Source: Corynebacterium frankenforstense (GTDB lineage: Bacteria > Actinomycetota > Actinomycetes > Mycobacteriales > Mycobacteriaceae). Taken from it: a DNA stretch of 52,262 nucleotides. The notes under the pieces are model-generated. The model worked only from the letters and a program-made list of their open reading frames with translations. It ran no database searches and was not told the origin of the DNA. The stretch covers positions 1-52,262 of the forward strand of contig NZ_JASODI010000018.1 of the NCBI RefSeq assembly GCF_030211955.1, in the 5' to 3' direction. A program made the translations under genes and the position numbers. How positions within the stretch are numbered: position 1 is the first letter of the stretch; each line of letters opens with the position of its first letter. Positions 26,548 to 35,057 of this stretch are shown piece after piece.

Positions 26548-27462
26548 GTGAACGACAACGCTCACGCCCCGGTACCCGTGATCACCGTGACCTACTCGCC
26601 GGGGCGTCATCTGCGCGCGCTCCTCGAGTCGCTGCCCGAAGCCACGGTCCGGGGCACCCGCACGGTGCTCGCCGACAACGGCAGCACCGACGGGGTCCCG
26701 CAGGCCGAGGCCGCCGCCCGCGACGACGTCGAGTTCCTCGACACCGGGGGAAACATCGGCTACGGCGCGGCGATCAACGCCGCCTGGCGGCACCTGGGAG
26801 ACGGTGCCGGGGAGGCCGGGGAGGCCGGGGTGGACGACGAGTTCCTCGTGGTGGTCAACCCGGACGTCGTCTTCGAGTCCGGCGCGATCGACGCGATGAT
26901 CGAGTGCGCCCGCCGCCACCCGGACGCCGGCGCGGTCGGCCCGCTCATCCACGACCCGTCGGGCGAGGTCTACCCCTCGGCCCGCGAGCTGCCGGACCTG
27001 GTCCACGGGGCCGGGCACGCCGTGCTCGCCGGGATCTGGCCGGACAACCCGTTCACCCGCGCCTACCGCGCGGGCCGCGACATGTCCCGGGAGCGGGCCG
27101 CCGGCTGGCTCTCCGGGTCCTGCCTGCTGTTGCGCCGTACGGCCTTCGAGCAGATCGGCGGCTTCGACGAGCGTTACTTCATGTACCTGGAGGACGTCGA
27201 CCTCGGCGACCGGCTGGCGCGCGCCGGCTGGACCTCGGTGCTGTGCGTGGACGCGGGCGTGGTCCACGACCAGGGCCACGCGGCCAACGCGCACCGCACG
27301 GTCACCTCCGCGGCGCACCACCACAGCGCCTACGCCTACCTGGCCGACCGCCACCCGGGACCGGTGCAGGCCCCGCTGCGGCTGGCCCTGCGCGCCGGGC
27401 TCGCGGTGCGCCGGCGCGTCGCCACGGCCGCGGCGCGCCTGACCGACACGACACGGAAATGA
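26548..27462 (+). CDS. wbbL: Rhamnosyltransferase WbbL
   Basis: A 304-residue GT-A fold glycosyltransferase (GT2-like) that adds rhamnose to the GlcNAc-P-P-decaprenyl linker of arabinogalactan, using dTDP-rhamnose made with RmlD. Motifs are VITVTYSPGRHL, ADNGSTDG, GGNIGYGAAIN, VVNPDVVFE (the DxD-like metal site), and FDERYFMYLEDVDLGDRL with the catalytic region. A GEAGEAG insertion near residue 90 comes from a short tandem repeat. The GTG start lies 9 bases after a TAGACT that overlaps the end of rmlD, so a leaderless internal start is possible besides read-through. It overlaps or abuts manC. Confidence 0.93.
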   Translation: MNDNAHAPVPVITVTYSPGRHLRALLESLPEATVRGTRTVLADNGSTDGVPQAEAAARDDVEFLDTGGNIGYGAAINAAWRHLGDGAGEAGEAGVDDEFLVVVNPDVVFESGAIDAMIECARRHPDAGAVGPLIHDPSGEVYPSARELPDLVHGAGHAVLAGIWPDNPFTRAYRAGRDMSRERAAGWLSGSCLLLRRTAFEQIGGFDERYFMYLEDVDLGDRLARAGWTSVLCVDAGVVHDQGHAANAHRTVTSAAHHHSAYAYLADRHPGPVQAPLRLALRAGLAVRRRVATAAARLTDTTRK

Positions 27463-27476
27463 AAGAGACTGTTTTC

Positions 27477-28556
27477 ATGCCGCATCCCGAGAACACGGAC
27501 GCCGTCATCCTCGTCGGAGGCAAGGGCACCCGTCTGCGCCCGTTGACGGTCAACACCCCGAAGCCGATGCTGCCGACCGCCGGCTTCCCCTTCCTGCAGC
27601 ACCTGCTGGCCCGCATCCGCGACGCCGGCATGACCCACGTGGTGCTGGGCACCTCCTACAAGGCGGAGGTCTTCGAGAGCTACTTCGGCGACGGCTCCGA
27701 CTTCGGGCTCGAGATCGAGTACGTCGTCGAGGAGCAGGCGCTGGGCACCGGCGGCGGCATCCGCAACGTCTACGAGAAGCTGCGCCACGACACGGTGATG
27801 GTCTTCAACGGAGACATCCTCTCCGGCAACGACCTCGGCGCGCTGCTGGACACCCACGAGCGCAACGAGGCCGACGTCACGCTGCACCTGGTGCGTGTGA
27901 GCGACCCGCGCGCCTTCGGCTGTGTGCCCACCGGCCCGGACGGGCGGGTGCTCGAGTTCCTCGAGAAGACCGAGGATCCGCCGACCAACCAGGTCAACGC
28001 CGGCTGCTACGTCTTCCGCCGCGACGTGATCGCCGAGATCCCCGCCGGGCGCGTGGTCTCCGTCGAGCGCGAGACCTTCCCGCAGCTGCTGGAGGAGGAC
28101 CGGAGCGTCTTCGGCCACGTCGACTCCAGCTACTGGCGCGACATGGGCCGCCCGGACGACTTCGTGCGCGGCTCCTCGGACCTGGTCCGCGGCATCGCGC
28201 CCTCGCCGCTCTTGCGCGGCAGCACCGGCGAGTCCTACGTCGACGAGTCCGCCGGCGTGCGCGACGGCGTGATCCTGCTCGGCGGCACCGCGGTGGGTCG
28301 CGGCACAGAGATCGGCGCGGGCTGCCGCCTCGACGACTCGGTCGTCTTCGACGGCGCGACCATTGAGCCGGGCGCGGTGGTGGAGGACTCCATCATCGCC
28401 TCGGGCGCGCGCATCGGCGCCAACGCCCGCCTCAGCGGCTGCGTCATCGGCGACGGTGCGCAGATCGGCGCGCGCTGCGAGCTGCGCGGCGGCATGCGCG
28501 TGTGGCCCGGCGTGGTCATCCCGGATTCGGGTGTGCGCTTCTCCCCGGACGCCTAG
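27477..28556 (+). CDS. manC: Mannose-1-phosphate guanylyltransferase
   Basis: A 359-residue nucleotidyltransferase that makes GDP-mannose for lipomannan, lipoarabinomannan and glycoprotein mannosylation. The N-terminal signature ILVGGKGTRLRPLTVNTPKPM binds the nucleotide; NGDILSG holds the metal; a left-handed beta-helix with isoleucine-rich hexapeptide repeats occupies the last 100 residues. I chose the ATG at 27477; an ATG at 27459 overlapping the wbbL stop would add six residues. It corresponds to the C. glutamicum gene beside wbbL. Glucose-1-phosphate thymidylyltransferase is a related possibility. Confidence 0.9.
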   Translation: MPHPENTDAVILVGGKGTRLRPLTVNTPKPMLPTAGFPFLQHLLARIRDAGMTHVVLGTSYKAEVFESYFGDGSDFGLEIEYVVEEQALGTGGGIRNVYEKLRHDTVMVFNGDILSGNDLGALLDTHERNEADVTLHLVRVSDPRAFGCVPTGPDGRVLEFLEKTEDPPTNQVNAGCYVFRRDVIAEIPAGRVVSVERETFPQLLEEDRSVFGHVDSSYWRDMGRPDDFVRGSSDLVRGIAPSPLLRGSTGESYVDESAGVRDGVILLGGTAVGRGTEIGAGCRLDDSVVFDGATIEPGAVVEDSIIASGARIGANARLSGCVIGDGAQIGARCELRGGMRVWPGVVIPDSGVRFSPDA

Positions 28557-28841
28557 CAGCCGTGGCGGGCCCCGGCATCGGGGCACTGGCACCGGGCCGC
28601 CGACGCGGCGCCGGGAGACCGGCCCGGCGTGTCGCGGCCCCTCCGGGCGTCCGCCGGGCTAGGCCGCCGAACCTGCCTGTGACCTGTGTCGCGGCCGGGG
28701 TAGTTGCCAGGTATTTGGCCTACCACTACATGTGCTACCCCCGGAATCCCACCCCCGTGGGGCGAGTGTGTGACTCGTGTGAATTCTGTGGTGGTCGACG
28801 TGCGGTTTCGGGAAATGCTCCCCAAAACCGCCACATTCAGG
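28557..28841. other. Intergenic region without a gene
   Basis: The gap between manC and whiB2. The first 120 bases are GC-rich with no clear terminator. The part after 28700 is AT-richer, with a small CCCAC-CCCC-GTGGG hairpin near 28750, and probably belongs to whiB2 control. No ORF or RNA gene was recognised. Confidence 0.6.
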
Positions 28842-28870
28842 TTGACGACATCTTGTGATCCGTGTTGAAT
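28842..28870 (+). promoter_or_regulatory. whiB2 promoter
   Basis: TTGACG (28842-28847), a 17-base spacer and TTGAAT (28865-28870) give a housekeeping-type promoter with a leader of about 50 bases before the GTG at 28928. Confidence 0.6.
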
Positions 28871-28927
28871 TTCATCGGTGTAAGCACCTTTCACATCAAA
28901 GACGTCAACGGCAGAAGGGATGGTGGC

Positions 28928-29227
28928 GTGGAGAACATGGCAGACGACGCCACATTCCACCGCGGCTCGGCCGCCCGCCTCAACCTCGACGACCTCTTCG
29001 GTGCGGTCGAGCAGGAGTGGCAGGACCAGGCACTGTGCGCCCAGACGGACCCGGAGGCCTTCTTCCCCGAGAAGGGCGGCTCCACGCGAGAGGCGAAGAG
29101 GATCTGTCAGGCGTGCGCCGTGCGCGACGAGTGCCTCGAGTTCGCCCTCGAGAACGACGAGCGCTTCGGCATCTGGGGCGGCCTCTCCGACCGTGAGCGC
29201 CGCCGCCTCAAGCGTGACATCGGCTGA
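28928..29227 (+). CDS. whcD: WhiB-type iron-sulfur regulator (WhiB2/WhcD)
   Basis: A 99-residue WhiB protein. Four cysteines, in ALCAQ and RICQACAVRDECLEF, have the spacing C-x29-C-x2-C-x5-C expected to hold a 4Fe-4S cluster, and GIWGGLSDRERRRLKRD is the turn plus basic helix of the family. WhiB2-type proteins control septation and cell division genes with WhiA in actinobacteria. The position between manC and pmmA is that of C. glutamicum whcD and mycobacterial whiB2. I took the GTG at 28928 with AGAAGGGA 7 bases upstream; an ATG at 28937 is an alternative. A clear terminator follows. Confidence 0.93.
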   Translation: MENMADDATFHRGSAARLNLDDLFGAVEQEWQDQALCAQTDPEAFFPEKGGSTREAKRICQACAVRDECLEFALENDERFGIWGGLSDRERRRLKRDIG

Positions 29228-29272
29228 CGGTGGTCCCCCGCGGTACCCGCGGGCGAGTCCGCGCGCGCTCAT

Positions 29273-29295
29273 CCGGCCCTCGAGGCCGGTTTTTT
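29273..29295 (+). terminator. Rho-independent terminator of whiB2
   Basis: CCGGCC, loop CTCGA, GGCCGG, then TTTTTT. A textbook terminator 46 bases past the whiB2 stop. Confidence 0.93.
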
Positions 29296-29329
29296 CATGC
29301 CCGCATGCCCGGGGGAGGGGTCCCGGGTG

Positions 29330-29785
29330 TTACCAGGGGAAGTTCGGGTCGATGTCGCGCGGGTCCAGGTTCAGGTAGTTGGCCACCAGTGCGGTGAGCA
29401 CCACCGTGAGCAGCTCCTGGCGCTGCGCCGGCGTCGAGCAGCGCTCCTCGACGGGCATCCGGAAGATGACGATGCGCGCCCGTGTGGGCGAGCCCGTGGA
29501 GTCCACGCCCGCCGGGATCACGCGGCCCAGCGGCACCGGGCCGTCGGCGACGATCTCGTCAGGCAGCACGGTCATGTCCGCGCGCAGCCGCATCCGCGGC
29601 ACGGTGTCCACCGCGACGTCGAGACCCGACAGCTCGTCGGGGTACTGGGCGGCGAGCGGGGCGTAGGCCGCCAGTACGGCGACGTCGAAGCGCCGCCGCC
29701 GCGTGCGGTGGGCCGGAACACCGGCGGGCAGCAGCGGTCCCCGCGCGCCTCGTCCGCGACGGTCGCGGTGCACCCTCATACGCAT
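29330..29785 (-). CDS. Zincin-like (metallopeptidase) family protein without HExxH
   Basis: A 151-residue protein of the family encoded beside whiB2 in mycobacteria and corynebacteria and often annotated as metallopeptidase. It has RGPLLPAGVPAHRTRRRRFDVAVL, an acidic LDVAVDTVPRM segment, and PLGRVIPAGVDSTG...ARIVIFRMPVE. The helix that would carry the zinc-binding HExxH reads QELLTVVLTALVANYL, with neither histidine, so peptidase activity is unlikely. Convergent to whiB2 across its terminator. The ATG at 29785 has a TACCGT -10 seven bases upstream, suggesting leaderless transcription. Confidence 0.8.
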   Translation of the reverse strand: MRMRVHRDRRGRGARGPLLPAGVPAHRTRRRRFDVAVLAAYAPLAAQYPDELSGLDVAVDTVPRMRLRADMTVLPDEIVADGPVPLGRVIPAGVDSTGSPTRARIVIFRMPVEERCSTPAQRQELLTVVLTALVANYLNLDPRDIDPNFPW

Positions 29786-29860
29786 GGTCACAACGGTAGC
29801 CCGGCCCCGCCCACGGGCCGGGGACCCACGCCACGGGTGTCGGAATCTCGACCACAGGTC

Positions 29861-29866
29861 TAGACT
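29861..29866 (+). promoter_or_regulatory. -10 element of the DUF3499 gene
   Basis: TAGACT ends 8 bases before the GTG at 29875, predicting a leaderless or nearly leaderless message. Confidence 0.55.
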
Positions 29867-29874
29867 TTGACGGC

Positions 29875-30324
29875 GTGAGTGAGTTCCGACGTTGTTCCCG
29901 CCCCGGCTGCGGCCGACCCGCCGTGGCCACGCTGACCTACGCCTACGCCGAGTCCACCGCCGTGGTCGGCCCGCTCGCGCCCACCGCCGAGCCGCACAGC
30001 TGGGACCTGTGCGCCCGCCACGCGGACAACCTCACCGCCCCGCTCGGCTGGGAGATGCTCCACGTCAAGGACATCGAGATCGACGAGGACGAGGACATCA
30101 CCGCCCTGGCCGAGGCCGTCCGCGAGGCCGGCCAGGTCACCAGCGGACTCGTCGCCCCGCAGGACCCGAGCGACACCGACGACTCCTCGCTCGACCCGGT
30201 CACCTCCAACCACCCGGTGCACCGCTCGCGCCGCGTGGCCGCCGAGAAGACCCGCCGCCGCGCCCACCTGCACGTCGTGCCCGACCCGGAGGAGAACTCC
30301 GCCGAGGGTGACGAGCAGCGCTAA
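29875..30324 (+). CDS. DUF3499 family protein
   Basis: A 149-residue actinobacterial DUF3499 protein of unknown function. The N-terminus RRCSRPGCGRPAVATLTYAYA carries a CxxxxC pair, and LCARHADNLTAPLGW supplies a further Cys and His, so a small zinc-ribbon fold is likely. The middle is acidic (IDEDEDITALAEAVREAG), and the C-terminal half is polar and basic. The gene always seems to sit between whiB2 and pmmA in this group, but that does not tell its role. Confidence 0.88.
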   Translation: MSEFRRCSRPGCGRPAVATLTYAYAESTAVVGPLAPTAEPHSWDLCARHADNLTAPLGWEMLHVKDIEIDEDEDITALAEAVREAGQVTSGLVAPQDPSDTDDSSLDPVTSNHPVHRSRRVAAEKTRRRAHLHVVPDPEENSAEGDEQR

Positions 30325-30357
30325 CCCGCACGAACCCGCACAAGCACGCCGACGGCG

Positions 30358-30397
30358 TGCGACGGGACGTCGGAAAGCGGAGTTAGTCCCCGTCGCA
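30358..30397. other. Hairpin between DUF3499 and pmmA
   Basis: TGCGACGGGAC (30358-30368) pairs with GTCCCCGTCGCA (30386-30397) with one bulged C and a 17-base loop. No U-run follows. A TAACAT (30407-30412) just after it could be the pmmA -10, so the hairpin may end the upstream transcript or be an operator. Confidence 0.5.
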
Positions 30398-30504
30398 TCA
30401 CTGCCGTAACATCTCCCACCAGCACTGCCCCGCGCCGCGCGGGGCGCGACACCGTCAGCCGGGCCGGTAACCGTGGGCCCGGGCGAGCAGGAAGAAGGCA
30501 GCAG

Positions 30505-31872
30505 ATGCGCACACGCGACGCGGTCACCTCCGTGATCAAGGCCTACGACGTCCGCGGGGTCGTCGGCGAGGACATCGACGAGGACTTCGTCCGCGACGTC
30601 GGAGCCTCCTACGCCCGCATCCTGCGCGGGGAGGGCGAGATCACCCTGGCCGTCGGCCGCGACATGCGCCCGTCCTCCCCGGAGCTCTCCCGCGCCTTCG
30701 CCGAGGGCGCTACCTCCCAGGGAGTCGACGTCATCCTCCTCGGGCTGACCTCCACCGACGAGCTCTACTTCGCCTCCGGCTCGCTGAACTGCGCCGGCGC
30801 GATGTTCACCGCCAGCCACAACCCGGCCCGCTACAACGGCATCAAGCTCTGCCGCGCCGGCGCGCGCCCGGTCAGCCAGGACTCCGGCCTGGCCGTGATC
30901 ACCGAGGACCTCATCAACGGCGTGCCCGCCTTCGACGGCGAGGCCGGGACGATCACCGAGCGCGACGTGCTGGCCGACTACTCCGCCTTCCTCAACGGGC
31001 TGGTCGACCTCGACGGCATCCGCAAGCTCACCGTCGCCGTCGACGCCGCCAACGGCATGGGCGGGCTGACCGTTCCGGCCGTGCTCGACCGCGCCGAGCT
31101 GGACGTGCGCGACCTCTACTTCGAGCTCGACGGCACCTTCCCCAACCATGAGGCCAACCCGCTGGACCCGAAGAACCTCGAGGACCTGCGCCGCTTCGTC
31201 GTCGAGCAGGGCGCCGACATCGGCCTGGCCTTCGACGGCGACGCCGACCGTTGCTTCGTCGTCGACGAGCGCGGCGAGGCCGTCTCGCCCTCGGCGATCT
31301 GCGCCGTCATCGCGGAGAACTACCTGGCCGAGCACCCGGGTGCCACGATCATCCACAACCTGATCACCTCGCGCTCCGTGGCCGAGCTGGTCGAGGCCAA
31401 CGGCGGCACGCCCGTGCGCACGCGCGTGGGCCACTCCTACATCAAGGCCACCATGGCGGAGAAGAACGCGGTCTTCGGCGGCGAGCACTCCGCGCACTAC
31501 TACTTCACCGAGTTCTTCAACGCCGACTCCGGCCTGCTGGCCGCGCTGCACGTGCTCAAGGCGCTCGGCGAGCAGGACAAGCCGCTGTCTGAGCTGATGA
31601 AGAAGTACAACCGCTACGCCGCCAGCGGCGAGATCAACTCCACCGTCGAGGACCAGGCCGCCGCCACCGCCAAGGTGCTTGAGGCCTTCGCCGACCGCAC
31701 CGAGAGCGTCGACCGCCTCGACGGGGTGACCGTGGACCTGAAGGACTCCAAGGCCTGGTTCAACCTGCGCGCCAGCAACACCGAGCCGCTGCTGCGCCTC
31801 AACGTCGAGGCGCCGACGAAGGACGAGGTGGACGCGGTCGTCGAGGAGATCCTCGGTATCGTGCGCGGCTGA
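30505..31872 (+). CDS. pmmA: Phosphomannomutase/phosphoglucomutase
   Basis: A 455-residue alpha-D-phosphohexomutase converting mannose-6-phosphate to mannose-1-phosphate, the substrate of ManC. The phosphoserine loop is TASHNPARYNGIK, the metal loop is FDGDADRCFVV, the sugar-recognition loop GGEHSAHYYF, and the phosphate site RASNTEPLLRLNVEA, in the usual four-domain order. AGGAAGAAGG precedes the ATG. With TobH and ManA downstream it forms the mannose activation group, in the order seen in C. glutamicum and mycobacteria. Confidence 0.95.
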   Translation: MRTRDAVTSVIKAYDVRGVVGEDIDEDFVRDVGASYARILRGEGEITLAVGRDMRPSSPELSRAFAEGATSQGVDVILLGLTSTDELYFASGSLNCAGAMFTASHNPARYNGIKLCRAGARPVSQDSGLAVITEDLINGVPAFDGEAGTITERDVLADYSAFLNGLVDLDGIRKLTVAVDAANGMGGLTVPAVLDRAELDVRDLYFELDGTFPNHEANPLDPKNLEDLRRFVVEQGADIGLAFDGDADRCFVVDERGEAVSPSAICAVIAENYLAEHPGATIIHNLITSRSVAELVEANGGTPVRTRVGHSYIKATMAEKNAVFGGEHSAHYYFTEFFNADSGLLAALHVLKALGEQDKPLSELMKKYNRYAASGEINSTVEDQAAATAKVLEAFADRTESVDRLDGVTVDLKDSKAWFNLRASNTEPLLRLNVEAPTKDEVDAVVEEILGIVRG

Positions 31873-31924
31873 TTTCACCAGCCGGCACCACGGTTTCTCC
31901 CACCGTACTGTCAATCGGCGCCGC

Positions 31925-31930
31925 TATCCT
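31925..31930 (+). promoter_or_regulatory. -10 element of the tobH-like gene (leaderless)
   Basis: TATCCT lies 7 bases before the ATG at 31938, placing the transcription start at the start codon. Confidence 0.6.
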
Positions 31931-31937
31931 GGGGGCC

Positions 31938-32888
31938 ATGAATCTCCAGGGCCCGGCCGCGGACGAGTCGCGGCTGTTTCTGCCTGCCGCCTACGAGGGG
32001 GCGCAGGTGCGCACTTTGGTCACCCTCGCCCACCGCGTTGACCTGCGCGGACTCGATCCGCGCAGCGTCATCGTGGTCGCCGCCGACGAGCTGGCCGCCC
32101 GCTGTGCGGGCGCGGCCGCGGACCTGCACGCCCCGCTGCGGGTGCCCGTCGTGGTCACCCGCGGGCTGCCGGCCTACGCCGGCCCGCTCGACCTCGTCGT
32201 CGTGCTCGGCGAACCCGACGCGGAGGCCGGCGTCGCCCTCGAGGAGGCCTGCGCCGTCGCCGCGCGCCGCGGCTGCCCGATCGTCCTGGCCGGTCCCGCC
32301 GACGGGCCCCTGATCGAGGACGCCCCGGACTCCGCCGTGGTGCTCGAGCCGCCGGCCGGCGCCTCGGGCGACTCTCCGGCCCGCGCCTTCGGCACCGTGC
32401 ACACCGCTCTCGAGCTGCTACACCGCGACGCCGCGCCCGTGACCGAGGCGCTGTCGATGACCGCCGACCTCGTCGACGAGGAGCTGCAGTCGCTCGTGCC
32501 TGAGCGCGACGAGGTGGTCAACCCCGCCCGCAACCTGGCCGCCGCCGTCGAGGGCCACCGCGTGATGCACACCGGCCTGGACCGGACCGGCCGCGCCGTC
32601 GCCGGCGTGGTCGCCGCGCTGTGGTCCTCGCGCGGCGTCTACTCGGGCGTGACAGGGCCGGCCGAGCTGGCCGCCACCGCGCCGGTGCGCGACATCTTCC
32701 ACGACCCGCTGATCGACGGCGACGACGGGGTGATACCTTTGAGGGTCGTCGTATGGGCGGCCAAAGAGTCCGGCCTGCCCGACTCCATCGCCCAGGACGC
32801 GCCCGAGGACGCGGCCACGGGCCCGGCGGCGCGCGCTCTGCGCCTGATCACCCGCGGTTTCGCCGCCACCGCGTTCCACCGGAGGTAA
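31938..32888 (+). CDS. TobH/SIS-domain-like protein
   Basis: A 316-residue protein of the type called TobH in mycobacteria, found between phosphomannomutase and phosphomannose isomerase genes. Its layout resembles the bifunctional glucose/mannose-6-phosphate isomerase (SIS) family: VIVVAADELAARCAG, PVVVTRGLPAYAGPLDLVVVLGEP and CPIVLAGPADGPL are the beta-alpha units of a SIS fold, though the usual phosphosugar Ser/Thr loop is weak. A role in mannose-phosphate metabolism is inferred from context only. manA begins 11 bases after its stop. Confidence 0.8.
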   Translation: MNLQGPAADESRLFLPAAYEGAQVRTLVTLAHRVDLRGLDPRSVIVVAADELAARCAGAAADLHAPLRVPVVVTRGLPAYAGPLDLVVVLGEPDAEAGVALEEACAVAARRGCPIVLAGPADGPLIEDAPDSAVVLEPPAGASGDSPARAFGTVHTALELLHRDAAPVTEALSMTADLVDEELQSLVPERDEVVNPARNLAAAVEGHRVMHTGLDRTGRAVAGVVAALWSSRGVYSGVTGPAELAATAPVRDIFHDPLIDGDDGVIPLRVVVWAAKESGLPDSIAQDAPEDAATGPAARALRLITRGFAATAFHRR

Positions 32889-32899
32889 TCGAGTACACA

Positions 32900-34084
32900 A
32901 TGGATCTGCTCAACGGAACCATCCGTGCGTACCCGTGGGGTTCGCGCACGCTGCTGCCCGCGCTGTGCGGCCGGCAGGCGCCCTCCGAGCGCCCCGAGGC
33001 CGAGCTCTGGTACGGCGCGCACCCCGCCTCCCCGTCCGAGCTCGCCGGTTCGGGGGAGCTTCTCGACGCCGTGGTGGCCGCCGACCCGCGCGCCGCGCTC
33101 GGCGCGCGCGTGGCCGACGCCCACGACGGCCAGCTGCCCTTCCTGGTCAAGATCCTCGCCGCCGACCAGCCGCTCTCGCTGCAGGCCCACCCCTCGCCGG
33201 AGCAGGCCGAGGCCGGCTTCGCCCGCGAGAACGAGGCCGGGGTGCCCATCGACGCGCCCAACCGCAACTACCGCGACGCGCACCACAAGCCCGAGATCAT
33301 GATCGCGCTGACCGAGTTCCGCGCCATGGCCGGCTTCCGCCCCGTCGAGGCCACCCGCGAGCTCTTCGCCGAGCTCGACTGCCCCGAGTGCGACCGCTAC
33401 CTGACCATGCTCGACCCGGGCCCGGACGGCGAGACCGACCTGCGCGGCCTGTTCACCACCTGGATCACCATCCCCGGCGAGACGCGCCGCGAGCTGATCG
33501 ACGCGATCGTCGCCAAGGCGCGGGTGCGCGCACGGCGGGACGACTGGATCGCCGACGTGCTGCGCACCGTCGTTGACCTCAACCAGCGCTACCCCGGCGA
33601 CGTCGGGGTGCTCGGTGCCCTGCTGCTCAACCACGTCACCCTGCGCCCCGGCGAGGCGATCTACCTCGACGCCGGGCAGCTGCACGCCTACGTGCAGGGC
33701 ATGGGCGTGGAGATCCAGGCCAACTCCGACAACGTCCTGCGCGGCGGGCTGACCTCGAAGTACGTCGACGTGCCCGAGCTGGTGCGCGTCCTCGACTTCA
33801 CCCCGCTGGCCGACCCGCGCGTGGTGCCGGTGCCGAGCCAGGAGGGCCCGGCCGGCTCCGTGAACTACCCGGTGCCGGTGCCCGACTTCGTCATCACCGT
33901 CGGCCACCCGCCGGCCGACGGCTGGCGCATCGACCAGGACGCCCCGTCGATCCTGCTGTGCACCAACGGCCATCTCGAGGTCGCGGACAAGAAGCTCAGC
34001 GCCGGCGACGCGCTGTGGCTGGCCGCCGAGGACCCGGAGGTCACCGTCACCGGCCCCGGCCAGCTGGTCTGGGTGCGCTGCTAG
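32900..34084 (+). CDS. manA: Mannose-6-phosphate isomerase
   Basis: A 394-residue zinc-dependent type I phosphomannose isomerase, interconverting fructose-6-phosphate and mannose-6-phosphate. The zinc ligands are visible in LQAHPSPEQA, HHKPE and LDAGQLHAY; the family signature GVEIQANSDNVLRGGLTSKYVD is intact, here in two parts around the active-site arginine. The start is the ATG at 32900; GGAGG lies 14 bases upstream, rather far, but no nearer start exists. It completes the manC-pmmA-manA route to GDP-mannose. A stem-loop terminator follows. Confidence 0.95.
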   Translation: MDLLNGTIRAYPWGSRTLLPALCGRQAPSERPEAELWYGAHPASPSELAGSGELLDAVVAADPRAALGARVADAHDGQLPFLVKILAADQPLSLQAHPSPEQAEAGFARENEAGVPIDAPNRNYRDAHHKPEIMIALTEFRAMAGFRPVEATRELFAELDCPECDRYLTMLDPGPDGETDLRGLFTTWITIPGETRRELIDAIVAKARVRARRDDWIADVLRTVVDLNQRYPGDVGVLGALLLNHVTLRPGEAIYLDAGQLHAYVQGMGVEIQANSDNVLRGGLTSKYVDVPELVRVLDFTPLADPRVVPVPSQEGPAGSVNYPVPVPDFVITVGHPPADGWRIDQDAPSILLCTNGHLEVADKKLSAGDALWLAAEDPEVTVTGPGQLVWVRC

Positions 34085-34118
34085 GGCGCTTCCGGCGGCG
34101 GCGCGACTGCGCAGCAGA

Positions 34119-34145
34119 AAGGGCGCGGCTTTCGGCCGCGCCCTT
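34119..34145. terminator. Bidirectional stem-loop between convergent genes
   Basis: AAGGGCGCGGC, loop TTTCG, GCCGCGCCCTT form a perfect 11-bp stem between manA (+) and the convergent Pro/Thr-rich gene (-). The minus-strand side is followed by TTTCT. Confidence 0.85.
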
Positions 34146-34170
34146 CGTCATGTCCCGGTCGGGGGAGTGG

Positions 34171-34863
34171 TCAGCCCCGCGGGGGCAGGGACCACTCGTC
34201 GATGCGGGGGAAGTCCATCGAGTCCAGGCCCGTGGTCGGCACCGCCAGGGACGGCACCGGCTCCGGCAGGCCGCCGCGCCCGGAGGTCTCGCCGGTCGGC
34301 TGGGGCGCCTCGGTGCGGTGGATACCCATGTCGTCCTCGGTCTGCCCCGCACCCGGGGTCAGCTCGGCCGACGGGGTGGGCGTGGCCGGCTGCGACGTCG
34401 AGGGGGCGGAGCTGCCGGGGGTCGGCTCCGCGGCGGTGGTCGCCTCGCCGCCCTGCGTCGTGCGGGTGGGCTCGCCGACGTTGGTGGGACGGTAGTAGCG
34501 CGTCGGCGCGGAGGCCTGGGCGCCGCGGTCCGGGGAGACTGCGTGCGGCGGCAGGAGCGGGTCGTCGGCCGGCGCGACGGGTTGGTGCTCGGCCTCGGCG
34601 TGTGTGGTCTGGCCGCCCTCGGTGTCCGCGCCGGACTCGTGCTCGACGGGCTCCTCCTCGTCGCGGTCGCGGACCTCCTCGCTGGCGGCGGTCAGGTGCC
34701 CGTTGGTGGTGCAGTAGCCGGATTCGGCAGAGCTGCTGGAGAACGGCGTGTTGAACTGCCAGACGAGTAGACCGACGGCCAAGGCGGCGACGATGCCCAG
34801 TCCGATGAAGGTGATCACCTTCTTCGTCTCGCCTCTCACAGACGCACCACTTTCGCTTCCCAT
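34171..34863 (-). CDS. Membrane-anchored Pro/Thr/Ser-rich exported protein
   Basis: A 230-residue protein with a short cytoplasmic start, one hydrophobic helix (KVITFIGLGIVAALAVGLLV, residues 15-34) and a long low-complexity exterior, first acidic and then rich in Pro, Thr, Ser and Ala, suited to lying across the cell wall. A single cysteine sits in SGYCTTNGH. I recognise no domain. TPTP and TTAAEP stretches could be mannosylated, which would fit the neighbouring GDP-mannose genes, but this is only suggestion. A TTATAC hexamer lies 10-15 bases before the start codon. Confidence 0.75.
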   Translation of the reverse strand: MGSESGASVRGETKKVITFIGLGIVAALAVGLLVWQFNTPFSSSSAESGYCTTNGHLTAASEEVRDRDEEEPVEHESGADTEGGQTTHAEAEHQPVAPADDPLLPPHAVSPDRGAQASAPTRYYRPTNVGEPTRTTQGGEATTAAEPTPGSSAPSTSQPATPTPSAELTPGAGQTEDDMGIHRTEAPQPTGETSGRGGLPEPVPSLAVPTTGLDSMDFPRIDEWSLPPRG

Positions 34864-35011
34864 TGTCTCCAGGTATAACAGGCCATGTACAGGGCCTCGA
34901 GCCCCCGGCGGCGGTGCGCCGCCCGACGCTCCGGGTTCTATTGCGACCGCCTAAGGTCACAACGTGATAACGAACATATCAGAAATCGCCGTCGGGGCAA
35001 GGGGTTGACGC

Positions 35012-35017
35012 TATGCT
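35012..35017 (+). promoter_or_regulatory. -10 element of the DUF4259 gene
   Basis: TATGCT, 40 bases before the ATG at 35058. The divergent 194-base gap upstream of it holds no other feature I recognise. Confidence 0.5.
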
Positions 35018-35057
35018 TGCGCCTTCCCGGCGGGCATCGACCGGAGAGGTGGGCCTC

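Noticed and set aside
28760..28800. GlxR (cAMP receptor-like) sites upstream of whiB2
   Set aside because: TGTGA half-sites occur, but no TGTGA-N6-TCACA pair with the right spacing could be found.
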